From Lachnoclostridium sp. An181 (GTDB lineage: Bacteria > Bacillota > Clostridia > Lachnospirales > Lachnospiraceae): DNA of 64,000 nucleotides. Below the pieces are notes generated by a model. The model ran no database searches, was not told the DNA's origin, and saw only the letters and a list, made by a program, of their open reading frames with translations. Location: contig NZ_NFKJ01000003.1 of assembly GCF_002160325.1 (NCBI RefSeq), positions 1-64,000 of the forward strand, read 5' to 3'. The translations under genes were made by a program, and so were the position numbers. This document shows, piece by piece, positions 63,635-64,000 of the stretch (the stretch's first letter is position 1; each line of letters begins with the position of its first letter).

Positions 63635-64000
63635 TTAGTTTTTGCTGATATGCAGGTAATTTCTTCCGGAAAGTGTCCTGTTTCCCGCTATCGCACAGAT
63701 GATCACAATACATCCAATAAGAAATCCCGGAAGGTTTAACGCGGCTGTCAGCACCAAAAGAAGAAGTCTCATAAATTTCAGGGCGTATCCCAATTCAAAA
63801 TTCGGCTGTGTATAATTTGCTACAGCTACGAAAGCCATATAGAGCATCACCTCCGAATTAAACCATCCTGACTTTACGGAAAATTCCCCCATCACAATAC
63901 CTGCGATCACACTCAAAGGGGTACTGAGCATACTCGGTGTGTTGAGGGCCGCCAGTCTCAGCCCGTCAATGGCCATCTCCAAAAGCAAAAACTGCAGGAC
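63635..64000 (-). CDS. SpoVAF-like spore germination (GerA-type) protein, C-terminal part
   Basis: Partial: runs off the right edge; only the last 121 residues are visible (VLQFLLLEMAIDGLRLAALNTPSM...). The phrase MAIDGLRLAALNTP, FSVKSGWF and ANYTQPNFELGYALKF, with three or four membrane helices, match SpoVAF of the GerA receptor family. It ends GRNYLHISKN, shorter than most SpoVAF tails, which continue past this Tyr. A GGGGCAG/CTGCCCC hairpin follows (63604-63621). Presence agrees with spoIVA in the window. Confidence 0.78.
   Translation of the reverse strand, partial: VLQFLLLEMAIDGLRLAALNTPSMLSTPLSVIAGIVMGEFSVKSGWFNSEVMLYMAFVAVANYTQPNFELGYALKFMRLLLLVLTAALNLPGFLIGCIVIICAIAGNRTLSGRNYLHISKN

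Noticed and set aside
63411-63713. 100-codon minus-strand ORF between degV and the SpoVAF-like gene
   Set aside because: No domain and no ribosome binding site; it overlaps both neighbours. Kept only as a hint of a possible frameshift in the SpoVAF-like gene.
1-64000. CRISPR array or prophage
   Set aside because: No regularly spaced repeats of 25-40 bp, and no cas, capsid, terminase or portal-like proteins.

Overview
The window reads as chromosome of a low-to-mid GC, spore-forming, anaerobic Firmicute, most likely a gut Lachnospiraceae member (Ruminococcus gnavus/torques, Dorea or Mediterraneibacter type). The reasons are spoIVA and a spoVAF-like gene, a GGGtGRT/NifU-like gene pair, a large surface GH20 hexosaminidase with LamG and FIVAR modules, a T-box leader, AGGAGG-type ribosome binding sites and a class A-like RNase P RNA. 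The genus is an inference; no rRNA is present to settle it. Most of the window is conserved housekeeping sequence. The only clearly accessory stretch lies between about 4.7 and 7.5 kb.

Layout. 1-4.6 kb: the start of a secreted protein and a 1369-residue surface beta-hexosaminidase. 4.7-7.5 kb: a decayed mobile patch holding a truncated IS110-family element with its structured 5' noncoding end, two overlapping small genes (zinc ribbon, DUF2085), another mini zinc ribbon and a frameshifted tyrosine integrase. 7.5-15.4 kb (minus strand): GGGtGRT protein plus Fe-S scaffold-like protein, a membrane-tethered GNAT, pncC, then the operon yicC-gmk-rpoZ-rimO-pgsA, and an AT-rich YjbR gene. 15.6-18.9 kb: rqcH, and a divergent Crp/Fnr regulator and ferredoxin pair. 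18.9-22.6 kb: pheA-DUF815 ATPase-glyA. 22.6-25.3 kb: pyrBI, a cytidylate-kinase-like gene and rnpB. 25.3-33.4 kb: rnhA/MBL/siroheme/MoaB-like cluster, spoIVA, gpsA-plsY-der-DUF512.

33.5-46.6 kb is an amino-acid biosynthesis block: prs; aroF-aroB-aroE behind a T-box leader; a peptidoglycan deacetylase; and a tight leuB-ilvD-ilvB-serC-serA run with a good promoter. Together with pheA (22 kb), aroC (50 kb) and glyA (19 kb), the window encodes parts of aromatic, branched-chain, serine and glycine synthesis.

46.6-64 kb: yajC, tgt, an L,D-transpeptidase, aroC-rluA, then the macromolecular-synthesis run dgt-dnaG-rpoD-trmK-nif3-nucleoside kinase, preceded by tRNA-Pro and tRNA-Leu. After these come infC-rpmI-rplT under an L20-type leader (infC apparently starting at AUU), a sodium-dependent transporter, a DegV protein and the 3' end of a SpoVAF-like gene. 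No CRISPR array, prophage or intact transposon is visible. The most interesting non-routine signals are the IS110 noncoding end (bridge-RNA position), the GGGtGRT pair, the T-box whose tRNA-pairing base does not fit an aromatic tRNA, and a terminator stem that contains the spoIVA ribosome binding site.
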